Virus record (IMG/VR): IMGVR_UViG_3300034095_001343
Span: 50,930 to 114,929 of that record
Length of the DNA: 64,000 nt
Strand: one strand, 5' to 3'
Source of the DNA: a virus
This document shows positions 50,008 through 59,684 of the stretch, in pieces. Below the pieces are notes generated by a model. It did no database searches and was not told the origin of the DNA. It saw nothing but the letters and a program-made list of their open reading frames with translations. The translations under genes were made by a program, and so were the position numbers. Positions within the stretch are counted from its first letter, which is position 1; each line of letters begins with the position of its first letter.

Positions 50008-51024
50008 TTAAGTGGTCCAATAAGGTTCTACTTTATTAAGGAGATTTGTAAGAACTTCTTCATTAATAGGATCTTTTAAAAAATCAACAACTTCTGAAGG
50101 TTTCTTACCCAATCTTGCATTACCATCTAATGTTTCAATCCAACCATTAGATTTAGGAAGAATAAATCTATAAAACATAGCATCTTTTACAAGTGATCTA
50201 ATTTTAAGATCTTCCATACTTGCATTCGCAGCTTCAACAAATGATTGAGCAGCTCTTGTTTTATTTGATTCAGTACTATTACCATTAATAAATGCATCCA
50301 TATTTTCATATAAAATGTCATTTGGTGTAGACTTTGTATATTGTGTACTATCACCATCTACAACTTTTGCCACATACATTAACTTATTAGTATTTTTATC
50401 ATAAAGTTTTTGCAGTTCTGCAATAGCTTTATTCCTAAGTTTTGTAGTTTCTGTTCTTGTTGTAACAGTTTCCTGAAGTTGATCTAAATAAAACTTAGGA
50501 GGATTAACCGCTTTTCTGGCATCTTTAAGAGATTTAGCAACAATAGAAAATCCGCCAGAATTAATAGCATACAATTTAACTAAATCATATGGATCTGAAT
50601 CTGGATCTAAAAAAACAGGATCATTCCCACATCTCAAACTAATTCTTGACCAAAATTTATCATTATCAGGTTTTAATAATGATACTTTATTCCAAAAATC
50701 TTTGTCTTCTGGATCAATTACATTAGCAGCTAACTCCGCTTCAAGCTGAGCTACAACTTTTCTAATTTCCTTAATCTTAACTTCTCTTTCACCAGGAGGT
50801 AGTCTTTTTACATCAGGGGCAAACTCATTTAATCCAGTAACATATCTTTTAACTCCATTAAGTTCAAGACATGCTAAAGATTCTTCGTGCCATACTCCAT
50901 CATAAAGTGCCATGCCGTAGTTTTCAAGTCCCATGTTTTGTTTGTTTGGATCAAAATAAGGTCTAACTGCAACAGCTCTGTTTTTGTTTTGTTGATACTT
51001 TTCTACAATTGTGTAATCATTCAT
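50008..51024 (-). CDS. crAss-like conserved virion protein, 338 aa
   Basis: Recognisable features are the N-terminal RPYFDPNKQNMGLENYGMAL, a long charged helix (PPGEREVKIKEIRKVVAQLE), GFSIVAKSLKDARKA, and a C-terminal segment FYRFILPKSNGWIETLDGNA. Proteins of this kind follow the major capsid gene in crAss-like phages and are found in virions; the molecular role is not known to me. It is the first gene after the leader with palindrome 51056-51071 and runs on to the connector genes. It contains no Cys-rich segment or membrane segment. Confidence 0.68.
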   Translation of the reverse strand: MNDYTIVEKYQQNKNRAVAVRPYFDPNKQNMGLENYGMALYDGVWHEESLACLELNGVKRYVTGLNEFAPDVKRLPPGEREVKIKEIRKVVAQLEAELAANVIDPEDKDFWNKVSLLKPDNDKFWSRISLRCGNDPVFLDPDSDPYDLVKLYAINSGGFSIVAKSLKDARKAVNPPKFYLDQLQETVTTRTETTKLRNKAIAELQKLYDKNTNKLMYVAKVVDGDSTQYTKSTPNDILYENMDAFINGNSTESNKTRAAQSFVEAANASMEDLKIRSLVKDAMFYRFILPKSNGWIETLDGNARLGKKPSEVVDFLKDPINEEVLTNLLNKVEPYWTT

Positions 51025-51055
51025 AATTATTTGGTTTTTAAATTATAACTCAAAA

Positions 51056-51071
51056 GTACATAATTATGTAC
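51056..51071. promoter_or_regulatory. Perfect 16-base palindrome before the 338-aa virion gene
   Basis: GTACATAATTATGTAC is exactly self-complementary and is flanked by A-run and T-run, so it can form a hairpin or a dimeric protein site. It lies 32 bases upstream of the ATG at 51024 on the minus strand. Because T follows on the plus side and A on the minus side, operator or transcript-end roles cannot be separated. Confidence 0.4.
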
Positions 51072-51087
51072 ATTTTTTATAATCTAA

Positions 51088-51103
51088 TGCCGGTTTCCCG
51101 GCA
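51088..51103. other. GC-rich hairpin in the gap before the 338-aa gene
   Basis: TGCCGG (51088-51093) pairs with CCGGCA (51098-51103) over a TTTC loop. It is unusually GC-rich for this genome. It lies 18 bases after the stop of the 71-aa gene. A minus-strand T-run is lacking, so it may be an RNA processing or stabilising hairpin rather than a true terminator. Confidence 0.5.
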
Positions 51104-51120
51104 AAAGTTTTTTGAGTTTA

Positions 51121-51336
51121 TTAAACTACCACAGTAATACTGTCTGTTGTTGTGTTAATATATAACTGTCCAACTTTAAGTCCAGCCGCTACTGCAGCTG
51201 CATTATTTACATATGCTCTCTTAGCCAAAGATCCCTCTAAAGCTTCAAGAAATGCCGGCTTTGCAAACAACTTCTCAATAGTAGAGTTTGTAAATTCACT
51301 GACATGTTTGAAAGGTGCTTTTTTATAAATTGACAT
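51121..51336 (-). CDS. Small head-fibre/decoration-type protein, 71 aa
   Basis: N-terminal half is helical (KHVSEFTNSTIEKLFAKPAF, LEALEGSLAKRAY); the C-terminus NNAAAVAAGLKVGQLYINTT ending in a short beta segment resembles a widespread phage motif in which a short helix is followed by GQLY and a beta hairpin, found in head fibres and capsid decoration proteins. It lies directly after the capsid gene terminator, so it is likely produced at lower level by read-through or from a leader start. Identity is inferred from motif and location. Confidence 0.62.
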   Translation of the reverse strand: MSIYKKAPFKHVSEFTNSTIEKLFAKPAFLEALEGSLAKRAYVNNAAAVAAGLKVGQLYINTTTDSITVVV

Positions 51337-51363
51337 AATTTTTTTCTTTTATTTAGTTTAAGA

Positions 51364-51403
51364 TAAAAAAAGGGAGGAGGTATGACCAATCCTCCCCTTT
51401 TTA
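51364..51403 (-). terminator. Intrinsic terminator after the major capsid gene
   Basis: On the minus strand GGAGG/CCTCC forms the stem around TATGACCAAT (51376-51395), extendable with one mismatch through G/C pairs and flanking A/T runs; seven T follow. It begins about 15 bases after the capsid stop codon. Confidence 0.82.
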
Positions 51404-51418
51404 ATTTTATCAATTTGA

Positions 51419-53038
51419 TTAGAATGATCCACCAGTTACAGGATTTCTCATTACAATCTTAAGAACTTTAGTTGGATCTTTTACCCAAATAGCTGGCATT
51501 GTTTGTGACATATACACACGGTAACCGTTAAACTGTCCAGAACTTGCAAAACCTTGAGTACGTCCCATATAATCCATAGTACCATTCTGATAGAACCACT
51601 TCAATTGGTTATCCCAGTTAAGCTTCAACAAGTAGATATTATCATTTCCGTTATCAGTAACATCAAAAATAATATAACTATAAGAACTCAAAGGACGACC
51701 ATCAATCAAAGGATTTTCAATGTCATTAGTATGAAGGTTATCAAACGCAGGGTTTAATACAAACTTCACATTAGCCAAGAAAGGAATAGTAAAGCTAGTA
51801 TATGCAAAACCAAAGTCAAGATCCATACCTTTTCCGGTTACAGCACCGATATCAGTAGCATTTTGAACTAAACCAGATCCGTATACCTCATTGGCAATTG
51901 CTCTGTTAATAAGTTGCATACCACCAATACCTGTTTGTACTACAAGCTTACGTTGAGGATCTGGACCTTTAAATTCAACTTTACCTTGATAGAAATTGTA
52001 AAGTTCAGATTTGAACATATCAAGATTAAAAGAAGATTTGTTGTAAACACGCTTGAATGAGTTATCAAGCTGACTCCACAAACCTACAGACAATCTGATA
52101 TCATCTGGACCATCTTGCTTAATTCTACCACCTTTACCCCACATTAAGTAAGTCTCAATGTCATTAGCAATTTTGCTCAAGTGAGCTGCTTCTAAATTAG
52201 TAAGAAATGTACGTGACAATTGACCACTTTCAAATGCTTGACGTGCACCTGCTTTACCCATAGATGCAACAAGTTGCTCAATAGAAGAAACTGAAGGATT
52301 ATTTACATCCTGATTAAAGTTTCTCCAAATCTCAGTAACGGGAACAGTACCGTCAGCATTCAAACCGCCTTTGATCATCAAATCAGCACGGCTAGAAATA
52401 GAATAGTGAACGTGAGCTTCAGCACCACCTACAAAGTTGTAAAATTCACGGAAGCCAGAACCAGTTTCCATATCAGAAAATCTTTCACCGTATTCACCAC
52501 GGGCAGAACCTTTACGGAAGAACTTAGTTCCAGGAGCAAGATACTTGTTATCAAGACTTGCAGCATTGTTGTTGTTCACTAGTTGCACAGTGTAAATGAA
52601 ACCATCACCAGCAGGAATAATATCAGCTGCTGTAACGTATAATTCCAAACCATTGTACTTGTCATAAGTGATAATATCACCATGACCGAAGGACCTCTTA
52701 GACAATTTAATTGAAAAGGTGGTACCGTCAATACCTTTTTCAGTATTAGTTGAATCTAAATCCAATACTATAAAAGGAAGGTCTTGAGCAATAGGCGTTT
52801 GCCATTTGTACTCACCTCTTGCATTGTCTACCATGATGGTATTTTTACCACCAAAGGAAGCCATTTGATACAGGGGCATTTCAACCTTTTGAGTCATTGC
52901 CCATAAATCTACCGGGCCCATATCCATAGGCTCGGCACTACCCAACATTTGAGTCAGGTGATAAGAATCTACATGAGAGCTAGCTTTGTAGTTAGTGTCT
53001 CTCAAAAAAATCCCATTGTTTAAAACTGGAGTTGCCAT
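51419..53038 (-). CDS. Major capsid protein, HK97-fold crAss type, 539 aa
   Basis: Placed after portal and scaffold-like genes and before a terminator, the normal location of the major capsid gene. The N-terminus MATPVLNNGIFLRDTNYKAS, then SYHLTQMLGSAEPMDMGP, MASFGGKNTIMV and later segments such as FGHGDIITYDKY and VQTGIGGMQLINRA are characteristic of crAss-like capsid proteins as I know them. Length of 539 residues is within the range for this family. The leader TTTAGTTGTTG... shows no Shine-Dalgarno site, in line with the rest of the genome. It self-assembles into the icosahedral head with HK97 fold; N-terminal processing is not evident. Confidence 0.85.
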   Translation of the reverse strand: MATPVLNNGIFLRDTNYKASSHVDSYHLTQMLGSAEPMDMGPVDLWAMTQKVEMPLYQMASFGGKNTIMVDNARGEYKWQTPIAQDLPFIVLDLDSTNTEKGIDGTTFSIKLSKRSFGHGDIITYDKYNGLELYVTAADIIPAGDGFIYTVQLVNNNNAASLDNKYLAPGTKFFRKGSARGEYGERFSDMETGSGFREFYNFVGGAEAHVHYSISSRADLMIKGGLNADGTVPVTEIWRNFNQDVNNPSVSSIEQLVASMGKAGARQAFESGQLSRTFLTNLEAAHLSKIANDIETYLMWGKGGRIKQDGPDDIRLSVGLWSQLDNSFKRVYNKSSFNLDMFKSELYNFYQGKVEFKGPDPQRKLVVQTGIGGMQLINRAIANEVYGSGLVQNATDIGAVTGKGMDLDFGFAYTSFTIPFLANVKFVLNPAFDNLHTNDIENPLIDGRPLSSYSYIIFDVTDNGNDNIYLLKLNWDNQLKWFYQNGTMDYMGRTQGFASSGQFNGYRVYMSQTMPAIWVKDPTKVLKIVMRNPVTGGSF

Positions 53039-53060
53039 AATTTATTGTGTTTAGTTGTTG

Positions 53061-54335
53061 TTAAAAGCGTTTAAATATATTGTTAGGTCTTTGCATTTTT
53101 CTTTTGTTAATATTTCTTTCAGTTTCCTCGGTTCTATCTACACCAAGTGAACTTCCTCCACTATTAGCTTGTTCAGTTTTTAGTTTTCTAACTGTAGCCT
53201 CAACAGATTTTTGAGATCCCTTTTCCATAATTCTTGATTTATATCCTTCAGGATCAGAAAGTAACCATAAAGCTTCTGAAATCAATGTATAATTAGGTTC
53301 TACAAACTGATACTTTTCTAATAAATGTCCAAGTAAGTTTGTATTTCTACCACTTACCGAAGGATAATTAGGCTGCACAAGACCATTATAAAGCATGTTC
53401 TGTGTTTTTTTATCAATTTTAAAATCACCTAATGCGCCATCTTTAAGTGTATCATATACATTTTGCATATATTGGTGTGATGCCTGCTCTTGTTGCTTTC
53501 TTCTCATTTCTTGTTCTTCCAGCTTTCTAGCAACAACAGATTCTTGCATCTTATCCAATTTTGGTTTAAACTTGTTTGCTTGTTGTTCAAGCTTTCCAAG
53601 GTCTTTCCAAACTTCAATTTCTTCTTCAATTTCTTCTATACTTCCGTAACCTGTAGCTCTCAAGTAATCACGAATAATTAATTCTTGATCTCTTTCATCT
53701 GTAACATCAAGATCTCTTGTTTCTTCAACTTGTGCTAAAGTTGAAAAAAGACTTTTTAAATCTGTACCACCATTAGCCACATAACGAGCAGCAATTTGAA
53801 GTTCTTGAGGCAATGAATCAAAAAATTGCTTAGGAGTCTCTCTTCGTACCTGATTAGCTTTTTCTTCTAAATTTGCTTCAATCAGTTCTTCCCAATCTTT
53901 AAGTGTATATTCTTCTAATGATTTATCATCTTCAAAAGGTACAATCTTATCTTCCTTAATAAGTTTTTGAAATACATCAGCAATACCGTCAATTTTTTTC
54001 CTACCTCTTGTCTCAATCTTTTCATCATCGTCTTCATTATCATTTGTATTAGACAATAAATTAAGAATATCATTTGATTCTTCAATTGTTAAATTCTTAT
54101 TTTGAGATTCTCCTTTAATTTCAGAATCTTCATCTTCATCTTTTGATGTTAAATCAGCAAATGAAAAATCTACATTTTTTTCTTTTGAAAAAATATTAAC
54201 TTTTTTAGAGTCTCCTGTTTTTTCATTAGAATTAGTTGGAATAGTAACGCTAGATGCTGAAACTGCTCCATCAAACAATTCATCCAGGTTAATATCCACC
54301 TGTTCTACTTTTGTTTCTACTGACTGTGTGTTCAT
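53061..54335 (-). CDS. Putative scaffolding protein, 424 aa
   Basis: A strongly charged protein directly upstream of the capsid gene. Residues 1-110 are acidic and low-complexity (DEDEDSEIKGES, NDNEDDDEKIE), with an RGRKK basic patch near residue 116. Residues 140-320 are helical with coiled-coil potential (SIEEIEEEIEVWKDLGKL, ARKLEEQEMRRKQQEQA). The C-terminus is basic (NINKRKMQRPNNIFKRF), similar to scaffold tails that touch capsid subunits. No protease motif is apparent. Scaffolding function is inferred from this layout and from position between portal and capsid. The upstream gap 54336-54470 has no gene but an AT-rich stretch (TTATATTGTATATATAG) that may drive capsid transcription. Confidence 0.65.
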   Translation of the reverse strand: MNTQSVETKVEQVDINLDELFDGAVSASSVTIPTNSNEKTGDSKKVNIFSKEKNVDFSFADLTSKDEDEDSEIKGESQNKNLTIEESNDILNLLSNTNDNEDDDEKIETRGRKKIDGIADVFQKLIKEDKIVPFEDDKSLEEYTLKDWEELIEANLEEKANQVRRETPKQFFDSLPQELQIAARYVANGGTDLKSLFSTLAQVEETRDLDVTDERDQELIIRDYLRATGYGSIEEIEEEIEVWKDLGKLEQQANKFKPKLDKMQESVVARKLEEQEMRRKQQEQASHQYMQNVYDTLKDGALGDFKIDKKTQNMLYNGLVQPNYPSVSGRNTNLLGHLLEKYQFVEPNYTLISEALWLLSDPEGYKSRIMEKGSQKSVEATVRKLKTEQANSGGSSLGVDRTEETERNINKRKMQRPNNIFKRF

Positions 54336-54470
54336 ATATTATTTTTTGTTGGTTTCTATATATACAATATAAAAAAATTATTTTACCTAAACCTATTATA
54401 TTTTAATAAACAACTACATTTTATGCAGTATATAGCTATTATAAAAATATTTTACTAGTTCAATCTAAAA

Positions 54471-57227
54471 TTATTTTTCTTTACTATTAGATTTTGCTTT
54501 AATGTCGTATTTATTTTTATTTTCTCTAGCAATTTCAAGTTGAGTATTAGCAACATCTCTTTGAGTTGTTAACCTATCTCTTTCAACATCTAACTTCTTT
54601 TGAACCATACTATTATTTATAGCTGATTGCTCTCTTTTAAAGTTTATTTGTTCTTGATATTGAGTTGACTCTTTAATATCTTTCATTGCATCTCTATAGT
54701 CAGACATCATGTTTTTATCAATATCTTGTGTTGCACCATAACCAGCTGCTCTAATTTCAGCTATAAGAAGTTCGTTTTGTCTATCCTTATTATTCTGATC
54801 TGCTTGAAATTGAAGTTTCATTTGTTCTTCTTGAGCTTTAGCTTGAAGAGCTTGTTCTTGCATTTGTCTTTGATTTTGAATTTCTTGTTCTCTTATAGCA
54901 TTTTGCTTTTGCTCTGAGCCTTTAAGAATAGTAGATACTTCAGCAATAGAATCTGCTTTAATAATACTACCAAGATCAAATATTGAAGATCCCATAGTAT
55001 TATTAGTAAGTGCTAATTGCTTTAACTGATCAAGAATAGCTCTATGATTAGTTTTAGTTGTAGCATAAATATTAAAATCTCTAAGTAAAAGTTCTGTTCC
55101 ATTAATGGTAAAATTTACTTTTTCTGCTTCAGATGTAATATAACTTAATCTTACACTTGGATTTCTGCTATGATAAAACTGCGATAAATCTGTTCTCATT
55201 TGATGAACTCTAGGCATTAAATGATCTGAATGCTGATTAAAATATATTTCAGTTTGTGCATAAGACTGATTCAAAGCTTGAGTAACACCGGTTGCTGTTT
55301 CTTGCGCTATAGGTGCTCCAAGTCTTTGTGGATTAATACCAATTGCATCAAAAGCTTGCTGTTTAAAATAATTAGAAAGTTGAATTCTTGACATCAATCT
55401 ATTAGTCTGTTCCATATTAAGAACTTGATAATGATTGAAATTAGTGGCGTTTTCAGTGTTTGTAATACTTGTATCTAAAGGTAACATCTGAAAATCTTTC
55501 ATTGCTACATATGCTTTTGCATAATTACCTTTACCCCAATCTTCACCCATTGAATGTCTCGGTAATGCATTTTGGTCAAACATAATTACTGTACCAAGTT
55601 CGTCTATAAGAATATCAGCAATCTGATTATTAACCATATTATAACCAACCTGATATGCTTTCATTAAGTCAACTAATGAAGTAGACCTTGTATTTCTATC
55701 AGAAAACACTCTTCCCTCTACAGGAAGTTTACAACCATATAAAGTCTGAGATCCTTTAAATTGAAATGGAATTCTTCCAGGTTTTGTTCTATTAATTCCT
55801 ATATAAATTGGATTAATATTATTACTAATATTTGATCTCCAAAAAGCAGGTAAGTTTGGGCCAACCTTAACTCCTCCCCATACTTCATTAATCCAAATCC
55901 AATCAATGTGTTCACCCTCAAGAAGTGTTTCTTTAGTTTTGTTTTTAAAAATAGATGTGTCATAAAGTGGTTTTTCTGTTATTTTAAATGTTTCATCTAC
56001 AATTTGCTGAATAATTTCCCCATCACTAGTAATCTTTACAAGATGCCCCACCTTTCTTTGTGTCTTCCAGTAAACTGTACAAACTCTCATTAGATAACTT
56101 TCACCCCAATTATGTACATCATCACTTTCATTGAGAATAGCACTAACAATATCACCACCTCTAGCAGGATCATTTGACCAATTGCTAACATATTGCCTAT
56201 ATGCTAAACCTGGCATATTAGTATTCCATTCATGAGATCTGCTTGGATCGTAATAAGAACCATCATTCTGATACCCGTTAACTTGATATAAAGCTGATTT
56301 AGCAGGATATATATTCTGTAAAGAATGAAGCTGTTCCTCATTCATTAAATAACCATATTTATCAATAACGTCAGCAACAGTCATAAGATCCAACTTACCT
56401 ACAAAATTACTTTCTGAGATATAGCGTGAATCTGGTGATTTGTGATAAAAAGTAAGAAGAGGATTCCATAATTCTACTTCATAATCATCTTCCATCATTC
56501 TAAAATGCCAAAACTCACGATCTGTGATAAGCATATCACGGAAAGCTCTTTCCTCTAGTTCTGCCATTTTAAATCTTTCTTCATCTACATTATACTGATG
56601 AGATGCCCATTCTTCTACTAAGGATCTATAATCCTTTCTAAAGAAGTCTTCAATTTCAGGTAATGATTTAATGTTTTCTGGAGCTAGTTGTTCCTGTGCT
56701 TCTGGACTATTTGGGTCCATACCCATTTCAATCATTCTAGCAATAAGTTTTGCTTCAGCGTCTGCAAGTAAATTTTGTTCTACTTGAATTCTTTTTTGCT
56801 CAAGCATTTCATTATATGATAAATCATCTACAGCTCTAAATTGAACTTTATTATATCTTTTTGAAAACTCACCACAAAGTACATTAATAACATTAGGAAC
56901 AATTGGATAAAACTTAAGCTCTAAAGCTGAGTTATCTTCTTTTGTTAAAATTTCAATAAGTTCTCTTTGATCATTATCATCAACGGCTATATAATCAGAT
57001 TTATCAATAATACCTTTTGCGAGTTTATAATTCTTAAGAAGTCTTCTAGCATTAAGTCTAAGAAACTCCATACCCTGAAGTTCTAACCAATCAATATTCC
57101 AACCACTCCAATCATCATCTTTTTCTTTTGATGAAAGAAACTGTATAGGTTGTGTTAGGCTTGAAGTAGTAGGATAACCTTCTCCTTTTGCACCTTTTTT
57201 TAAATCTAACGCATTATATACTTTCAT
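54471..57227 (-). CDS. Portal protein, crAss-like, 918 aa
   Basis: The gene follows TerL and is longer than typical portals, as is usual in crAss-like phages. The N-terminal part contains the portal pattern NARRLLKNYKLAKGIIDKSD, FYPIVPNVINVLCGEFSKR and a long helix. The central part contains wing/stem-like segments (AYQVGYNMVNNQIADILIDE) and a conserved MPRVHQMRTDLSQFYHSRN element. Residues about 780-918 are a Gln/Arg-rich coiled coil (QNQRQMQEQALQAKAQEEQM) that may form the barrel. Portal dodecamers sit at one capsid vertex and conduct DNA. The ATG overlaps the TerL stop as TAATG. Confidence 0.82.
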   Translation of the reverse strand: MKVYNALDLKKGAKGEGYPTTSSLTQPIQFLSSKEKDDDWSGWNIDWLELQGMEFLRLNARRLLKNYKLAKGIIDKSDYIAVDDNDQRELIEILTKEDNSALELKFYPIVPNVINVLCGEFSKRYNKVQFRAVDDLSYNEMLEQKRIQVEQNLLADAEAKLIARMIEMGMDPNSPEAQEQLAPENIKSLPEIEDFFRKDYRSLVEEWASHQYNVDEERFKMAELEERAFRDMLITDREFWHFRMMEDDYEVELWNPLLTFYHKSPDSRYISESNFVGKLDLMTVADVIDKYGYLMNEEQLHSLQNIYPAKSALYQVNGYQNDGSYYDPSRSHEWNTNMPGLAYRQYVSNWSNDPARGGDIVSAILNESDDVHNWGESYLMRVCTVYWKTQRKVGHLVKITSDGEIIQQIVDETFKITEKPLYDTSIFKNKTKETLLEGEHIDWIWINEVWGGVKVGPNLPAFWRSNISNNINPIYIGINRTKPGRIPFQFKGSQTLYGCKLPVEGRVFSDRNTRSTSLVDLMKAYQVGYNMVNNQIADILIDELGTVIMFDQNALPRHSMGEDWGKGNYAKAYVAMKDFQMLPLDTSITNTENATNFNHYQVLNMEQTNRLMSRIQLSNYFKQQAFDAIGINPQRLGAPIAQETATGVTQALNQSYAQTEIYFNQHSDHLMPRVHQMRTDLSQFYHSRNPSVRLSYITSEAEKVNFTINGTELLLRDFNIYATTKTNHRAILDQLKQLALTNNTMGSSIFDLGSIIKADSIAEVSTILKGSEQKQNAIREQEIQNQRQMQEQALQAKAQEEQMKLQFQADQNNKDRQNELLIAEIRAAGYGATQDIDKNMMSDYRDAMKDIKESTQYQEQINFKREQSAINNSMVQKKLDVERDRLTTQRDVANTQLEIARENKNKYDIKAKSNSKEK

Positions 57228-59413
57228 TATCTAAAGTTTTTAAAAGCTGATCTTCCAGATTTACTTGAAGTCATAGCTTTATTACGTTCCAAGTTTTTAA
57301 ACGGACTATACTTTAATTTATACAAATTATTTTGATTTTGCAAATTCTTTGTTTCATCTTCCTCTTTTCTTTTACTAAAACCTCTATTTGACTGCTGAAT
57401 TTTAGCAAATGCAACCAAAGCTGAAAAAGCTACTAAACGGTCAACGTTAACTCCCGGTTGATAAGCTAACATTTCTTTTAATAACATTGGATCTGGAATT
57501 CTTTCTATACCTAATGTAGTGCTCATAATATTACCATGCTTGTCTAAGTCTGTGTCAATTTCTTCTCTTAAAAATTCAATAGCATAAGAAATCAAATGAT
57601 TTTTAAATAAAACACCTGTATTTTTCCAACCATATTCTTGGTACACTGATGCATTAGATCCTAAATCTTTTAAAAATAAAATCTGCTGCTTTGGTACAAG
57701 ATATCTTTGTTTTCTTTTAGATATCATATATTGAATAAATAAAGAAATATTATTCTCAACAACCGTCCAAGCATTATACCATTCAATAATTTTTTCTAAT
57801 TGCTCATGAGTCTTGTTGACATCATCATGTCTACCACACCAGGCAGCAACTATTTTATCTTTTTCTATAAAAATCTCATAGCCATCTGGAGTTTCTCTTG
57901 TTACTTCAGTAGCCGTCTTATAAACAAAAATACTACACAATGAATCAGAGGTAGTTGTTTTACCCTCTGAAACAGGGTCCACAGATGCATAGTACATTCC
58001 AAAGGATGGTTTCTTAACAGGTCTTTCCCATACAACAAGTACACCTGATTTATCTTGCATCTTCTTATCTACAGGAAATTGCAAAATAGGAAGTTTATTA
58101 CTTCTCTTTGCATCAACACCATCTGTTGTTCTATCCAATTCAATATGCTCAAAAGAATATTCTTTATCTTCAATTCTTTTAAGCTGCTTAGAAATAATAC
58201 CTTGAGGAAATATAGATTCCTTTCTATAAGCAAATGCTTCTGCTATATTAGTTGGTTTCTGAGAAATTCTAAGTTGATACTGCTCCGGATTTAATTCAGA
58301 TTTCCATTTTTCTCTTTCTTTATAAATTGCTTGTAAAGCATCTTCAACCAGAGAATTACCATATTCATCAATATACGGTGGCATTGACCATTGCTCAGGT
58401 ATAAATAAACTAGCAAATGCTATTGTACCATCTGGATCAATAAGATTTGTTTCCACTGCATATATATCATTATTGTTAGGATTAAGAACCATTTCCTTTA
58501 AAGGATTGCATTGTTCCAAATCACCAACAGATCCTGCAGCAATAAACATACCTGTAGTAACCATACCTGAAGACATAGCAGGTCTAAGATATTCATAAGT
58601 CTCCATCATCTTAGGAGCAATACCAGCTTCTTCATGAAAAAAATAAGTTGTTGGACCACCAACACCTGTTGTAGAACTTTTTTCAAATGAAGCACCTTGA
58701 ATCTTAGATTTTAAACCTTTAGCTGTTTTTCTATTACCTACTCTAACTTCAATCTGCTGTTGCCATAATAATACTTTTTCAGGATTACTTGGTCTATACC
58801 ATGCTGTATACTCATTTAAAAAATCTTTGTATTCGTCAAGAAATTTCCAAGATCCTTTGTCATTAATATAATCTTTTAGTGATGCTCCAATTTTACAAAC
58901 ACTACCTTCTTCAAACCAATAAGTATTTATCAACTTACCCATATGAAAATAAGAACTTGCAATCTGACGTTTTTTTAAAATAGCAGCATGCTTATAATTT
59001 AATTCAGCTAAAATTTCATAAAGTGCCATATGATATTGAGCATCTCTAACTTTAGCAAAACCATATTTCTTTTCTTCTTTATCATAGATAGGTAAGAAGT
59101 TAAGCCACATGTAGTAATCTCTAGTTAAATACCAAGTGTTGTTTTTATTTTTAAAAATTACACCTACTCTACATTTATTCTTCTGATCATTCCAGTATTC
59201 ATTAAAATCTTTTGATCTAAAAGGTGCAGAACAATAAAAACCATTTTGATTAAAATTTTTAGCCTGCTCATTAAAAATAAAAGCAGTTTCATCAAAATTA
59301 TATTGACCGGGTTCTTTAAATATGCTTAATAAAAAAGCAACAAACTCATCTTTTGAAATAAATTCGGTTGTAGTCCATTGACCATTTTCATATGTTGGTA
59401 TAATTCTACTCAT
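57227..59413 (-). CDS. terL: Terminase large subunit, 728 aa
   Basis: N-terminal ATPase: KKRQIASSY (147-155) stands in the Walker A position as a divergent loop, and YFFHEEAG (257-264) is the Walker B with Glu pair. C-terminal RNase H-like nuclease: YASVDPVSEG supplies the first metal-binding Asp (D479), followed by conserved strands NNISLFIQYMISKRKQRY. The long insertion around residues 55-130 (SKDFNEYWNDQKNKCRVGVI, LTRDYYMWLNFLP) is typical of crAss-like terminases. The enzyme packages and cuts the phage genome with the portal. It overlaps the co-chaperonin gene by 8 bases and the portal gene by 1. Confidence 0.92.
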   Translation of the reverse strand: MSRIIPTYENGQWTTTEFISKDEFVAFLLSIFKEPGQYNFDETAFIFNEQAKNFNQNGFYCSAPFRSKDFNEYWNDQKNKCRVGVIFKNKNNTWYLTRDYYMWLNFLPIYDKEEKKYGFAKVRDAQYHMALYEILAELNYKHAAILKKRQIASSYFHMGKLINTYWFEEGSVCKIGASLKDYINDKGSWKFLDEYKDFLNEYTAWYRPSNPEKVLLWQQQIEVRVGNRKTAKGLKSKIQGASFEKSSTTGVGGPTTYFFHEEAGIAPKMMETYEYLRPAMSSGMVTTGMFIAAGSVGDLEQCNPLKEMVLNPNNNDIYAVETNLIDPDGTIAFASLFIPEQWSMPPYIDEYGNSLVEDALQAIYKEREKWKSELNPEQYQLRISQKPTNIAEAFAYRKESIFPQGIISKQLKRIEDKEYSFEHIELDRTTDGVDAKRSNKLPILQFPVDKKMQDKSGVLVVWERPVKKPSFGMYYASVDPVSEGKTTTSDSLCSIFVYKTATEVTRETPDGYEIFIEKDKIVAAWCGRHDDVNKTHEQLEKIIEWYNAWTVVENNISLFIQYMISKRKQRYLVPKQQILFLKDLGSNASVYQEYGWKNTGVLFKNHLISYAIEFLREEIDTDLDKHGNIMSTTLGIERIPDPMLLKEMLAYQPGVNVDRLVAFSALVAFAKIQQSNRGFSKRKEEDETKNLQNQNNLYKLKYSPFKNLERNKAMTSSKSGRSAFKNFR

Positions 59414-59684
59414 TAATTATAGCAAGAATATCTCCTTGAGCAATAAGCAAATGCTTTTCACCATTATGTATCATTTCAACAGGAGTTGCATAATCAACAT
59501 ATTGAATTAAATCACCTACTTTTACTTCAGTAACTTCTTTACCAATACCTATAACATGTCCTTGATAAGCTTTACCTCTTAATGTTTCAGGAATTATAAT
59601 ACTAGTCCCTGGATAAAACTGATCCAAACTCTTCTCCAGTATCAGAACTCTTTTCCCCACTGGTGTAATCTTCAAATTTTTCAT
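59406..59684 (-). CDS. GroES-like co-chaperonin, 92 aa
   Basis: The complete Cpn10 profile is visible: PVGKRVLILEKS, a mobile-loop region with short GTSIIIPE, a GxVIGIGK strand, VKVGDLIQYVDYA and the closing HLLIAQGDILAIINE. GroES-type proteins cap GroEL and allow folding of large substrates; phage versions, such as gp31 of T4, adapt the host chaperonin for the capsid protein. The gene overlaps TerL by 8 bases, consistent with head assembly. The mobile loop looks shorter than in bacterial GroES. Confidence 0.88.
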   Translation of the reverse strand: MKNLKITPVGKRVLILEKSLDQFYPGTSIIIPETLRGKAYQGHVIGIGKEVTEVKVGDLIQYVDYATPVEMIHNGEKHLLIAQGDILAIINE

